From Streptomyces sp. NRRL WC-3626 (GTDB lineage Bacteria; Actinomycetota; Actinomycetes; Streptomycetales; Streptomycetaceae): 64,000 nt of DNA. The translations under genes were made by a program, and so were the position numbers. How positions within the stretch are numbered: position 1 is the first letter of the stretch; each line of letters starts with the position of its first letter. A model generated the notes under the pieces. That model saw nothing but the letters and a program-made list of their open reading frames with translations. It made no database searches and was not told where the DNA came from. Positions 9,229-18,084 of the stretch are shown in pieces. The stretch is from contig NZ_JOCA01000023.1 in NCBI RefSeq assembly GCF_000718785.1, positions 62,001-126,000 of the forward strand, read 5' to 3'.

Positions 9229-11790
9229 TTGCGAAGATCCATAAGATCCATGAGGCACAGGGCGACCTGGCTCGGGGTGATCATGTTCTCCGTGCTGTTA
9301 TCCCTGATGGCGCCCGCGGCCCAGGCCCAGGAAGAGGGGGAGCCGGCCGGCCGGTTCACCGTCACGCGCCCCGACGGGAGTCCCGCCGAGTGGCCCGAAG
9401 CGTCCGGGAACCTCAAGGAGCGTGTCGAGCGGTCTCAGCAGGAGACGCCAGGACAGACCCTGAAGAGGAACAGCCACGCGGAGAAAATCCAGCAGAGCAG
9501 GAAAGCCGAGCCCCGGCTCGCCGGAGACTTCCCTTCCGTGTCGATGACGGAATGCTATACCGCTCCGTACGGCGACAAGACTTCTCTCGTCATCAGCCAC
9601 TGGCAGTGGTGCAGCTCACTCATCGGAAGCTACTCCTCCTACGACAAATGCAAGGGTCCGCCGCCCGGAAACGGGTGCGTGGAGATCGGAAGCGTTCAGT
9701 TCCGTGTGGGAATCATGGGGCAGGGATATCAGGAGAAGAGCGATCCCGGTGCTCGCAAGGTGCGGTACTGGATGCAACTGGACCAGCCAAAGGTCTTCGG
9801 AGCTCCACGCCTCACGGACAATCTTTCCTTCTTCGGCAACTGCATCAGCTTTTCCGCGGACAAGCCCTGCACCGCGGACCCGGGAAACGGGCGCGTCGAC
9901 ACCATAGCGGGATGGATGGCAGCGGGTCACGTGGACTGGGAGTACACGTCTCCCGAAGGAGCCCTCACCGGTGACAAGATCGCGTACTTCGACTTCTCCC
10001 TCAATTCTCTGGTGGCTCAGCAGTATCCGGTTCCGGGAATCGTCATAGCTCCTGGCACCACCGGATTCCGCTGCGACTCGGCTTCGTACATGAAGTGGCC
10101 GGTAGGTATCCCCTCCTACGGATGCGTCTTCGACGGAGTCATATCCACCTGGAAGTTCATGGCGAAGTCCGACGTCGCCGAAACCGCGAAGCACGTGTGG
10201 ACGGCCCAGTTCAAGCCGAACCTCACCAGGCCGCCCAGTGTGGGCTCCAAGATGATTCCCGGATCGGTGCGGAGCGGTATGCCGCTCGACCGGCTGGCGG
10301 GAGCAACCGGCAGCGAAAACGATGTCCTCCATGGAAAGAACCGGGACAAGTCGACCGCGACCTGCAAGGTGAATTTCGGCAAAGAATACTCCAGAGGAAA
10401 CACGCGCGACTGCGACGAATACCCGATGGCTTCGACCAGGGAAGGAGCCTGGACAGGTGACGCGCAGGACGAGGACGGCACGGCTCACTTCTCGGTGAGG
10501 CCATTGACCAAGGCCGACAACGGGGCGGCCGGGCGACTCCTCAATGATTTCTATCTCGCCGACCGGATCATCAACACGGATGAGTTCTACGTCGACGTCC
10601 GGGCGGCAGACGGAGGCCCCTACGCCGGGGTCGAGGAGCCGGTGGGCGTCTCTTCTCCGGTGTCGAACCGTTCCTGTGATCTCCGGCAGCCGGTCGTCTC
10701 CGATGTGAAGACCGGCACCGCACCGGAGAAGACCTTCCTGGACTACGCCAGGACGACGCCCGACGGATGGACCGGTGGGGACTCCACCTACTCCGTCGAG
10801 CTCCCGGACGGTCGCATCCTCTGGCTCTTCTCGGACACCTTCCTGGGCCCGCTCAACAGCGACGGCACCAGGCCGACGAGCGCACCGCTCGTCAACAGCA
10901 CCATCGTGGTGCAGAACGGCCAGCAGCTCACCACCCTGCGAGGCGGGCCCAAGACGAGGCCCGAAGGTCTCATGAAGCCCGCCGCGGACCAACACTGGTA
11001 CTGGCTCGGCGACGGTCAGCTGCACAAGGAGGGTGGCGTCACCTACCTCCAGGTGCTCTTCCAGGAGTACTACAAGTTCGGCCCAGGCTCATGGGACTTC
11101 GCGCACAAGGCCAACTTCGTGGCGACCTTCTCGCTCGACGACCTCGGCACGGCGCACGGACATGAGCCCCTGTACGTCGATCCGGTGCCCTCGACACCCG
11201 GGGTGGGCTGGGGATCCGCGCTCATGCCCGCCGGCCTGAGCGGCGACGGCTACACGTACATCTACGGAGTGGACGACGCCCCGCTGGACAAGAAGATGCG
11301 CATCGCCCGCGTCAAGGGCACCGACCTCACGGGGACGTGGGAGTACCTCAATCCGGGTGCCGGCGGCTGGATGAAGAGCGAGAAGCAGGCAGCCAACGTC
11401 CACAACGGAATAGCGAACGAGTACAGCGTCACCCCGTGGCACGGCGGATTCATGGTGGTCAGCCAGACCAGCAAGGAAGCCTTCAGCGGGGAGATCAAGG
11501 CATCCGTGTCCTGCTCTCCGCACGGACCCTTCCAACTGGAGACGGACGTCTACCGTATGCCCGAACCGGGACCCTGGGGCAGCTACGGGAACCCGAACAT
11601 CATCAGCTACAACGCACACGTCCACAGCTCGATGCTCAACGGTGGGGCGGGCCCCTATACGCTCTCGTACAACGTGAACAGCATGGACAGCCGAGTCGAG
11701 GCCGGTGCTGATCACTACCGTGATCCGGGCATCTACAAGCCGCGGTTCATCACGTTCCGGATGACCCCCGGCGGGGGGACGTTGAAGTAG
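9229..11790 (+). CDS. Secreted two-domain protein: NucA/NucB-type nuclease domain fused to a beta-propeller domain
   Basis: The 853-residue product has a signal peptide: Arg-rich n-region, hydrophobic WLGVIMFSVLLSLMAPAAQAQ, cleavage near AQA. The middle contains ATCKVNFGKEY, then CDEYPMASTREGA, then NGAAGRLLNDFYLADRI and DEFYVDV, the NucA/NucB extracellular DNase pattern (CDEYPFAST...). The C-terminal ~380 residues start at FLDYARTTPDGWTGGDSTYSVELP and show LWLFSDTFLG and repeated blade-like strands, resembling DUF5005/DUF4185-type five-bladed propellers. TTG at 9229 has GGAGG 7 bp upstream; ATG 9250 is the alternative. Codon 24, in the signal peptide, is TTA (9298-9300), the codon read by the bldA tRNA. 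GC content is lower than in neighbouring genes, which suggests acquisition. The substrate of the propeller is unknown. Confidence 0.75.
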   Translation: MRRSIRSMRHRATWLGVIMFSVLLSLMAPAAQAQEEGEPAGRFTVTRPDGSPAEWPEASGNLKERVERSQQETPGQTLKRNSHAEKIQQSRKAEPRLAGDFPSVSMTECYTAPYGDKTSLVISHWQWCSSLIGSYSSYDKCKGPPPGNGCVEIGSVQFRVGIMGQGYQEKSDPGARKVRYWMQLDQPKVFGAPRLTDNLSFFGNCISFSADKPCTADPGNGRVDTIAGWMAAGHVDWEYTSPEGALTGDKIAYFDFSLNSLVAQQYPVPGIVIAPGTTGFRCDSASYMKWPVGIPSYGCVFDGVISTWKFMAKSDVAETAKHVWTAQFKPNLTRPPSVGSKMIPGSVRSGMPLDRLAGATGSENDVLHGKNRDKSTATCKVNFGKEYSRGNTRDCDEYPMASTREGAWTGDAQDEDGTAHFSVRPLTKADNGAAGRLLNDFYLADRIINTDEFYVDVRAADGGPYAGVEEPVGVSSPVSNRSCDLRQPVVSDVKTGTAPEKTFLDYARTTPDGWTGGDSTYSVELPDGRILWLFSDTFLGPLNSDGTRPTSAPLVNSTIVVQNGQQLTTLRGGPKTRPEGLMKPAADQHWYWLGDGQLHKEGGVTYLQVLFQEYYKFGPGSWDFAHKANFVATFSLDDLGTAHGHEPLYVDPVPSTPGVGWGSALMPAGLSGDGYTYIYGVDDAPLDKKMRIARVKGTDLTGTWEYLNPGAGGWMKSEKQAANVHNGIANEYSVTPWHGGFMVVSQTSKEAFSGEIKASVSCSPHGPFQLETDVYRMPEPGPWGSYGNPNIISYNAHVHSSMLNGGAGPYTLSYNVNSMDSRVEAGADHYRDPGIYKPRFITFRMTPGGGTLK

Positions 11791-11817
11791 GCCCCCGACG
11801 CTGATCGCCGACCCGAA

Positions 11818-11855
11818 GGCCTGCCGGCTGATCCGCCCGGATCAGCCGGCAGGCC
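11818..11855. terminator. Bidirectional terminator between convergent genes
   Basis: A perfect 16-bp stem, GGCCTGCCGGCTGATC (11818-11833) with its complement (11840-11855), closes a 6-base loop. It overlaps the last codons of the gene on the minus strand and lies 28 bp after the stop of the nuclease-propeller gene. Confidence 0.75.
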
Positions 11856-12288
11856 ACATCTGCAGCAGCCAGAACTCCAGGGGGTCCTCGTGCGGCCCCT
11901 CGGGCGGGAAGGGATCGAGGGCCAGGGTCGCCACCAGGTGTTCCCGGCCCCGGCACAGGAGTCGCAGGACGTAGGTGCCGGACGGGACCTGGATCATGCC
12001 GTACGCGACACCGCCCAGGTCCACGACCGACACGTGTCCGCTCGACGATGCGCGGAAATCGCGCTCGTAGTCCCAGTCCTCGGAGGGCCTGGACGCGGGA
12101 CCGTCCCAGACCTCCAGGCGCACCAGCGGGTAGAAGTCGTTGTCGCTGGAGTTCAGCCTCAGACCGTCCCCCGGGATCTCGACGACATCGTCGTCCGCGG
12201 GAGGCTCCTCGAAGAAGACGGGACCGATCTGAATCGTCCGGTAGAAGACCCGGGGGCGAATCTCGACGGCATCCACCACCTTGGCCAT
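11842..12288 (-). CDS. Hypothetical protein, about 148 residues
   Basis: I do not recognise a family. The soluble protein starts MAKVVDAVEIRPRVFYRTIQIG and contains alternating strand-forming segments (LVRLEVWDGP, SVVDLGGVAYGMIQVPSGTYVLRLLCRG, LVATLALDPFPP), which suggests a small all-beta fold such as a lectin-like or immunity-like domain. No signal peptide is seen. AGGGAGGG lies just upstream of the ATG. It converges on the secreted nuclease gene and overlaps its terminator. An immunity role toward that nuclease is possible on position alone and is not supported by sequence. Confidence 0.6.
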   Translation of the reverse strand: MAKVVDAVEIRPRVFYRTIQIGPVFFEEPPADDDVVEIPGDGLRLNSSDNDFYPLVRLEVWDGPASRPSEDWDYERDFRASSSGHVSVVDLGGVAYGMIQVPSGTYVLRLLCRGREHLVATLALDPFPPEGPHEDPLEFWLLQMWPAG

Positions 12289-12368
12289 GTGCCCTCCCTG
12301 CGCCCGGTCTTCCAGCTGATGGATCGACGTGTCGCACTCTACGCGGCGGCCGTCCCGGGGCAGGCGCT

Positions 12369-13310
12369 TCAGCGCAGGGTGATCCGCGCGGTCACCGGCA
12401 GGTGGTCGCTGCCGGTGGCCGGCAGGGCGCGGATGCCGGTGACCGTCGCCGAGCGGGCCATGACCTGGTCGATCCGGGCCAGCGGGAGACCGGCCGGGAA
12501 GCTGAAGGCGAAGCCCCGCCGGGCCACGTTCATCCGCGAGGTGAGCGGCGACAGCCCGCGGTCGTCGACCGTGCCGTTGAGGTCTCCCAGCAGGATCACC
12601 GTGCCCAGCGGTTCGGCGGCGACCGCCTCGCCCAGCAGACCGGCGCTCTCGTCACGCCGGGCCGAGGTGAGGCCGCCCGCCCCGACCCGGACCGACGGCA
12701 GGTGCGCCACGTACGCGGCGACCTCGCCGTACGGCGTGCGGACCACGGCCCGCAGTCCGCGGCTCCAGGGCTCGGTGATGTCCCGCGGCTTGATGTCGAG
12801 CGCGCGGGCGCCGGTGAGCGGATGCCTCGACCACAGCCCGACGGTGCCCCGGACCGCGTGGTACGGATACTCCCGCGCGAGCGTCCTCCCGTAGACCGGC
12901 AGTGCGGCCGGGACCACTTCCTGCAGGGCGATGAGGTCGGGCCGCGCGGCGGCCAGGGCACGGGCCGTGCCCGCCGGATCGGTGTTCACGTCGCTGACGT
13001 TGTGCTGCACCACCACCAGCTCACGCGGGCCGGACTTCCCGGCGGGCAGGAACAGCCCGCCGAAGAGGTACGTCCACGCCACCGCCGGCAGCAGCAGGGC
13101 CACCAGGGCGGTGGCCGAACGGCGCAGCAGGGCCACGACGAGGAGCACCACGACCACCAGCCCGAGCCACGGCAGGAACACCTCCAGCAGACTGCCCGCC
13201 CGGCCCACGGAGTTGGGGACCAGCCGGTGGAACACCAGCAGCCCCGCCGTCAGTACGGCCGACCCCGCGAGTACCCGCCCGCGCGCCCACGACCACCTGC
13301 GCTGTGCCAC
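12369..13310 (-). CDS. Membrane-anchored endonuclease/exonuclease/phosphatase (EEP) family protein
   Basis: The 313-residue protein has about three transmembrane segments in its first 90 residues, then a DNase I-like EEP domain. Recognisable steps are VVVQHNVSDVN, LIALQEVV (metal-binding Glu), VILLGDLNGTVDD (catalytic Asp-Asn pair) and the final GSDHLPVTARI (Asp-His). Such membrane-bound members with an outward-facing domain hydrolyse phosphodiesters of nucleic acids or lipids; the substrate here is unknown. The start is GTG. Confidence 0.8.
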   Translation of the reverse strand: MAQRRWSWARGRVLAGSAVLTAGLLVFHRLVPNSVGRAGSLLEVFLPWLGLVVVVLLVVALLRRSATALVALLLPAVAWTYLFGGLFLPAGKSGPRELVVVQHNVSDVNTDPAGTARALAAARPDLIALQEVVPAALPVYGRTLAREYPYHAVRGTVGLWSRHPLTGARALDIKPRDITEPWSRGLRAVVRTPYGEVAAYVAHLPSVRVGAGGLTSARRDESAGLLGEAVAAEPLGTVILLGDLNGTVDDRGLSPLTSRMNVARRGFAFSFPAGLPLARIDQVMARSATVTGIRALPATGSDHLPVTARITLR

Positions 13311-13386
13311 GTCGCTTCCCGTCCGCTCGACTCCCTGTCTCAGGACGCGATCGCGGAGTGGATCAGTTTCAGCAGATCCGACACGC

Positions 13387-13417
13387 TTGACTTGGAGCGC
13401 TCTTCAAGCGGAAGACT
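13387..13417 (+). promoter_or_regulatory. MerR-type promoter with a 19-bp spacer
   Basis: TTGACT (13387-13392) and AAGACT (13412-13417) are separated by 19 bp. The over-long spacer contains the dyad CTTGGAG...CTTCAAG. This is the classical architecture at which MerR-family activators twist the promoter into an active form. It lies 48 bp before the aldo/keto reductase start. No merR gene is adjacent. Confidence 0.5.
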
Positions 13418-13464
13418 CCCGATCCGTGCCCCGACAACGGGGTGCGAAACGGGAGGGAACACCC

Positions 13465-14445
13465 ATGAAGTACTGCACCATCGGCACGGGTCCGCACAGC
13501 CGCCGGGTGAGCGTGCTCGCGCTCGGGGCGATGCTGTTCGGGTCCATGACCGACGAGAAGACCTCCTTCGCCGTACTCGACCGCTACGTCGAGGCCGGCG
13601 GGAACTTCATCGACACGTCCGACAACTACGCCTTCTGGACCGACGGCGGCCAGGGCGGACAGAGCGAGGAACTGCTCGGCCGCTGGCGCCGCAGCCGCGG
13701 GGCCGGTGACGAGATCGTCGTCGCCACCAAGCTCGGCGCCCGCCCCCTCGCCCCCGGCACCAGCTACACCGACAACCCCGAGGGCCTGTCCGCGAAGGTG
13801 ATCCGGGAGGCCTCCGAGCGCAGCCGCGAGCGGCTCGGCATGGAGCGGCTGGACCTGCTGTACGCGCACATCGACGACCACACCGTCCCCCAGCGCGAGA
13901 CGGTCGAGGCCTTCGGGGAACTGGTCGCCGAGGGCACGGTGGGCCTGCTCGGGGTGAGCAACCAGGCCGTGTGGCGGGTGGAGCGGGCCCGAGCCCTCGC
14001 GGCACAGGCCGGACTGCCCGGATACGAGGTCCTGCAGTACCACCACAGCCTGCTGCGGCCCCGCTCCGACGTGCCCAGCGACCTGTTCCCCGACGGCAAC
14101 CTGGGCCACGTGGGCCCCGAGATGGCCGGCTATCTGCGCGCCGAGCCCGGCCTCACCCTGGTCGCCTACTCACCGCTGCTCGGCGGCGCCTACGCCCGCC
14201 CCGAGCGGCTCGCCGGCGACTACGACCACCCGGGCACCCCGGCCCGCCTCGCCGTGCTGCACGAGGTCGCCCGGGAGACCGGGGCGACGCCGGGCCAGGT
14301 CGTGCTGGCCTGGCAGCTCGGTCACGAGCTGCCGATCCTCCCGCTGGCCGGGGCGTCGTCGGTGGCGCAGCTGGACGAGAACCTGGCCGCGGTGGACCTG
14401 GAGCTGTCGCCGGAGCAGTGGGCCCGGCTCGACGCCGCGCACTGA
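13465..14445 (+). CDS. Aldo/keto reductase
   Basis: A 326-residue NADPH-dependent (beta/alpha)8 oxidoreductase. The catalytic tetrad region is visible: NFIDTSDNYAFW (Asp and Tyr), VVATKLGARP (Lys) and LLYAHIDDH (His). The C-terminal cofactor-binding region is LPILPLAGASSVAQLDENL. The substrate is not identifiable; members reduce aldehydes or sugars. The ATG follows GGGAGGG. Control by a MerR-type regulator is suggested by the upstream promoter, and the gene converges on a GntR regulator with a 7-bp gap. Confidence 0.85.
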   Translation: MKYCTIGTGPHSRRVSVLALGAMLFGSMTDEKTSFAVLDRYVEAGGNFIDTSDNYAFWTDGGQGGQSEELLGRWRRSRGAGDEIVVATKLGARPLAPGTSYTDNPEGLSAKVIREASERSRERLGMERLDLLYAHIDDHTVPQRETVEAFGELVAEGTVGLLGVSNQAVWRVERARALAAQAGLPGYEVLQYHHSLLRPRSDVPSDLFPDGNLGHVGPEMAGYLRAEPGLTLVAYSPLLGGAYARPERLAGDYDHPGTPARLAVLHEVARETGATPGQVVLAWQLGHELPILPLAGASSVAQLDENLAAVDLELSPEQWARLDAAH

Positions 14446-14452
14446 GCACGCC

Positions 14453-15238
14453 TCACGGCCTGACCAGCAGCTGGAAGTCGAACGAGTACCGGGACGCGCG
14501 GTAGATGTGGGTGCCGTACTCCACCGCGCGCCCGGTGTCGTCGTAGGCCGTGCGCTGCATGGTGAGCAGGGCGGCGCCCTCCTTCTCGTCCAGGCGGGAC
14601 GCCTCGGCCGCGGTGGCCGCGCGGGCGCCGACGGTCTGGCGGGCGCTGTGCAGGGTGATGCCGGCCGTGCGCATCATCCGGTACAGGCCGGTCGCCTCCA
14701 GCCGGTCGGTGTCCAGGGCGAGCAGGTCCGGCGGCAGGTAGTTGCACAGCAGCGCGACCGGCCGGCCGTGGGTGCGGCGCAGGCGTTCCAGGAGGGCGAC
14801 CTCGGTGCCCTCGGCCAGTCCGAGGGCCGCCGCCACCGCCGCGGGCGCCGGGACCGTCTCGTTGCGCATCACCCGCGTGGTCGGGCCCTGCCCGGCCGCC
14901 TCCAGGTCGTCGTAGAGACTGCTCAGCTCCAGGGGCCGTCTGACCTGGCTGTGCACCACCTGGGTGCCCACCCCCCGCCGCCGGACCAGCAGCCCCTTGT
15001 CGACGAGGGACTGGATGGCCTGGCGGACGGTGGGCCGGGACAGCCCCAGCCGTACGGACAGGTCGACCTCGTTGCCCAGCAGATTGCCCGGGGCGAGGAC
15101 GCCCTGCTCGATCGCCGCCTCCAGCTGCTGCGCGAGCTGGTAGTACAGCGGCACCGGACTGCCCCGGTCCAGGGCGAAGTCCAGCGTGCTCAGCGCGGGT
15201 TCGGTCGCGGCACGTGCGGGGCCACCGGTCTTCGCCAT
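14453..15238 (-). CDS. GntR-family (HutC subfamily, UTRA) transcriptional regulator
   Basis: A 261-residue repressor-type protein. The winged helix-turn-helix spans roughly residues 28-95 (PLYYQLAQQLEAAIEQGVLAPG, then RLGLSRPTVRQAIQSLVDKG). The UTRA effector domain follows from about residue 115 to the end (LLERLRRTHGRPVALLCNYLP). The gene is the last of a minus-strand operon with iolC, aldolase, iolB and iolD, so it is the obvious candidate regulator of inositol catabolism, with an inositol intermediate as effector. The gap to iolD is about 30 bp. Confidence 0.9.
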   Translation of the reverse strand: MAKTGGPARAATEPALSTLDFALDRGSPVPLYYQLAQQLEAAIEQGVLAPGNLLGNEVDLSVRLGLSRPTVRQAIQSLVDKGLLVRRRGVGTQVVHSQVRRPLELSSLYDDLEAAGQGPTTRVMRNETVPAPAAVAAALGLAEGTEVALLERLRRTHGRPVALLCNYLPPDLLALDTDRLEATGLYRMMRTAGITLHSARQTVGARAATAAEASRLDEKEGAALLTMQRTAYDDTGRAVEYGTHIYRASRYSFDFQLLVRP

Positions 15239-15270
15239 GGACGGTCCTCTCTGGAGCGGTGCGGGCGGGG

Positions 15271-17142
15271 TCAGAGGTGGCGGCGGCGGCCGGCGACCTC
15301 GGCGTCGTACCGTGTGCGCGCCTCCACGGCGGCCTCACGGGCGGACACCTCGGCCACCGGCACGTCCCACCAGGCCTCGGCCGGGGGAGCGGTCGCGGCG
15401 GGGTCGGTCTCGACGTACACGCACGTCGGCCGGCCGGAGGCCCGCGCCTCGGCCAGCGCGCCGCGCAGCTCCCGTACGGTCTTGGCGCGCAGGACGTCCA
15501 TGCCGAGGCTGGCCGCGTTCGCGGCGAGGTCCACGGGCAGCGGGGCGCCGGTGAAGGAGCCGTCGGCGGCCCGGTGCCGGTAGGCGGTGCCGTAGCGCTC
15601 CGCGCCCACCGACTCCGACAGGCCGCCGATGGAGGCGTACCCGTGGTTCTGCACCAGGACCAGGTTGACGGGGAGGTTCTCCTGGACGGCGGTGACGATC
15701 TCGGTCGGGTTCATCAGGTAGGTGCCGTCGCCGACCAGCGCCCACACGGGTGTGCCGGGCGCGGCCTGCTGCACTCCGAGGGCGGCCGGGATCTCGTAGC
15801 CCATGCAGGAGTAGCCGTACTCCAGGTGGTACTGGCGGGGGCTGCGCGCGCGCCAGAGTTTGTGCAGGTCGCCGGGGAGCGAACCGGCCGCGTTGATCAC
15901 CACGTCCTCGTCGCCGACCACCGCGTCGAGCGCGCCGAGGACCTGCGTCTGCGTCGGTACGGCCGTGTCGTCGTCCGCGCGGAAGGCGGTCTCCACGACC
16001 CGCTCCCAACGCTCCTTGCCGGCCCGGTACTCCGCCTCGTACGACTCCTGCACACGATGGCCGGCCAGCGCCCCGGCCAGCTGCTCCAGCGAGGTCCGCG
16101 CGTCGCCGACCAGGGTGCGGGCCGCCAGCTTGTGCGCGTCGAAGCCGGTGATGTTGAGGTTGAGGAAGCGGACGTCCGGGTGCCGGAAAAGGGTGCCGGA
16201 GGCGGTGGTGAAGTCGGAGTAGCGGGTGCCGACCCCGATCACCAGGTCGGCGGTGCGGGCGAGTTCGTCGCTCACCGCCGTGCCGGTGTGGCCGATGCCG
16301 CCGAGGTCGGCGGGGTGGTCGTGGCGCAGGGAGCCCTTGCCGGCCTGGGTGGAGGCGACGGGGATGCCGGTGGCCTCCACCAGCGCCCTCAGCGCCTCCT
16401 CGGCCTCGCTGTGGTGGACCCCGCCGCCCGCGACGATCAGCGGCCGCCGAGCCGCCCGTACCGCAGCGGCGGCCGCCGCCAGTTCCGCCGGGTCCGGGGC
16501 GGGACGCCGTACGGACCAGACGCGGTCGGCGAAGAACTCCTCGGGCCAGTCGTACGCCTCCGCCTGCACGTCCTGCGGGAGTGCCAGCGTCACCGCGCCG
16601 GTCTCGGCCGGGTCGGCGAGTACCCGCATCGCGTTCAGCGCGGAGGCGATCAGGGCCTCGGGGCGGGTGACACGGTCGAACCAGCGCGACACCGGGCGGA
16701 GCGTGTCGTTGACCGACACATCGGCCTCGACGGGGTGTTCGAGCTGCTGCAGCAGCGGATCGGCGACGCGGGAGGCGAAGTAGTCACCGGGGAGCAGGAG
16801 TACGGGCAGCCGGTTGATGGTGGCGAGGGCGGCGCCCGTGACGAGGTTGGTGGCGCCGGGGCCGATGGAGGTCGTGACCGCCTGCGCCGAGAGCCGGTTG
16901 AGCTGGCGGGCGTGACCGACGGCGGCGTGCACCATCGCCTGCTCGTTGCGGCCCTGGTGGTACGGCATCACATCGCGGTACTCGACGAGTGCCTGCCCGA
17001 CGCCGGCCACGTTGCCGTGGCCGAAGATGCCCCAGGTGCCCGCGATCAGCCGGCGGCGCACGCCGTCGCGTTCGGTGTACTGCGCGGACAGGAACCGCAC
17101 CAGGGCCTGGGCGGTCGTCAGTCGGCGGGTGGCGGCGCTCAT
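15271..17142 (-). CDS. iolD: 3D-(3,5/4)-trihydroxycyclohexane-1,2-dione acylhydrolase
   Basis: A 623-residue thiamine-diphosphate enzyme that opens the ring of 3D-trihydroxycyclohexane-1,2-dione to 5-deoxy-glucuronate in myo-inositol breakdown. The N-terminal ThDP Glu lies in GRNEQAMVHAAVGHAR. The central domain has GIPVASTQAGKGSLRHDHP. The C-terminal ThDP/Mg motif is VGDGTYLMNPTEI followed by LVLVQNHGYASIGGLSESVG. Length and order fit IolD. Its ATG overlaps the iolB stop (ATGA at 17139-17142), so the two are translationally coupled, and GGAGAG precedes it. Confidence 0.93.
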   Translation of the reverse strand: MSAATRRLTTAQALVRFLSAQYTERDGVRRRLIAGTWGIFGHGNVAGVGQALVEYRDVMPYHQGRNEQAMVHAAVGHARQLNRLSAQAVTTSIGPGATNLVTGAALATINRLPVLLLPGDYFASRVADPLLQQLEHPVEADVSVNDTLRPVSRWFDRVTRPEALIASALNAMRVLADPAETGAVTLALPQDVQAEAYDWPEEFFADRVWSVRRPAPDPAELAAAAAAVRAARRPLIVAGGGVHHSEAEEALRALVEATGIPVASTQAGKGSLRHDHPADLGGIGHTGTAVSDELARTADLVIGVGTRYSDFTTASGTLFRHPDVRFLNLNITGFDAHKLAARTLVGDARTSLEQLAGALAGHRVQESYEAEYRAGKERWERVVETAFRADDDTAVPTQTQVLGALDAVVGDEDVVINAAGSLPGDLHKLWRARSPRQYHLEYGYSCMGYEIPAALGVQQAAPGTPVWALVGDGTYLMNPTEIVTAVQENLPVNLVLVQNHGYASIGGLSESVGAERYGTAYRHRAADGSFTGAPLPVDLAANAASLGMDVLRAKTVRELRGALAEARASGRPTCVYVETDPAATAPPAEAWWDVPVAEVSAREAAVEARTRYDAEVAGRRRHL

Positions 17143-18056
17143 ACGGACCTCTCCGGTGCGGTGTAGAGGGGAAGGCGGGGGTCGGCCGGCTGCTCGGGCC
17201 AGGTGTCGCGGATCCAGGCGTGGTCGGGGTGGTCGCAGATCAGCCAGGCGCGTTCGGCCTCCGGACCCGCCATGACGTTGAGGTAGTACATGTGATGCCC
17301 CGGCACGGCCATGGACGGGCCGTGCCAGCCGTCCGGGATGAGGACGACGTCGCCGTCGCGCACCTCGGCCAGCACATCCGTCCCGCGGCCCGGACCGGAC
17401 GGGGAGACCCGCTGGTAGCCGAGACCGGGGGTGCCGTCGTGGGCGGCGAACTCGAAGTAGTAGATCTCCTCCAGCACGGACTCCTCGCCGGGCCGGTGTT
17501 CGTCGTGCTTGTGCGGCGGGAAGGACGACCAGTTGCCGCCCGGCGTGAGCACCTCGACCGCGATCAGCTTGTCGCACTCGAAGCCCTGTCCCGCACCGCC
17601 TCCGGCGGGGGCCGCCGCACCGAAGTTGTTGACCTGCCGTGAGCAGTTGCCGGTGCCGCGCAGCTCGACCGGGACGTCGGAGGCGGGCCCGTAGCGGGCA
17701 GGCAGCCGGCGGGTGCAGCGGGCGCCCGTGAGCGCGAACCGGCCGCCGCCCGCCGAGGCGACCGTCGCGCGGGCGTCGCGCGGGACGTAGGCGAAGTCGG
17801 TGACACCGTCGAACACACTCGTGCGGCCGGTGAGTTCGAAGGTGTCGTGGCCGAAGTCGTCGTCGGCCGTGACCGTGCAGCCGCCGCTCAGCGGCAGCAC
17901 GATCCACTCGCTGTCACCCGCGTCGAAGGTGTGCGCGCCGCCGGGCGGCAGTTCCAGCACACGCAGACTGGAGTAGCCCCAGCCCGCCGACTCCGGGCTC
18001 ACGTCGACGGCGTACGGGCCGGCCGGCGCCCCGCCGGCCGGAAGGTGATGTGTCAT
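17139..18056 (-). CDS. iolB: 5-deoxy-glucuronate isomerase
   Basis: A 305-residue cupin-fold enzyme converting 5-deoxy-glucuronate to 2-deoxy-5-keto-gluconate. Metal-binding residues appear in NWSSFPPHKHDEH and, further on, LEEIYYFEF and DVVLIPDGWHGPSMAVPGHHMYYLNVMAG, the IolB signature. The ATG at 18056 has GGAGG 6 bp upstream. It lies between the aldolase and iolD, with a 4-bp overlap to iolD. Confidence 0.93.
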   Translation of the reverse strand: MTHHLPAGGAPAGPYAVDVSPESAGWGYSSLRVLELPPGGAHTFDAGDSEWIVLPLSGGCTVTADDDFGHDTFELTGRTSVFDGVTDFAYVPRDARATVASAGGGRFALTGARCTRRLPARYGPASDVPVELRGTGNCSRQVNNFGAAAPAGGGAGQGFECDKLIAVEVLTPGGNWSSFPPHKHDEHRPGEESVLEEIYYFEFAAHDGTPGLGYQRVSPSGPGRGTDVLAEVRDGDVVLIPDGWHGPSMAVPGHHMYYLNVMAGPEAERAWLICDHPDHAWIRDTWPEQPADPRLPLYTAPERSV

Positions 18057-18084
18057 GCCATGCCTCCGTGTCGCAACGGGCTTC

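Noticed and set aside
15214..17166. A 650-codon plus-strand frame opposite iolD
   Set aside because: It is fully antisense to iolD, has a Gly/Val/Arg-rich composition and no motif.
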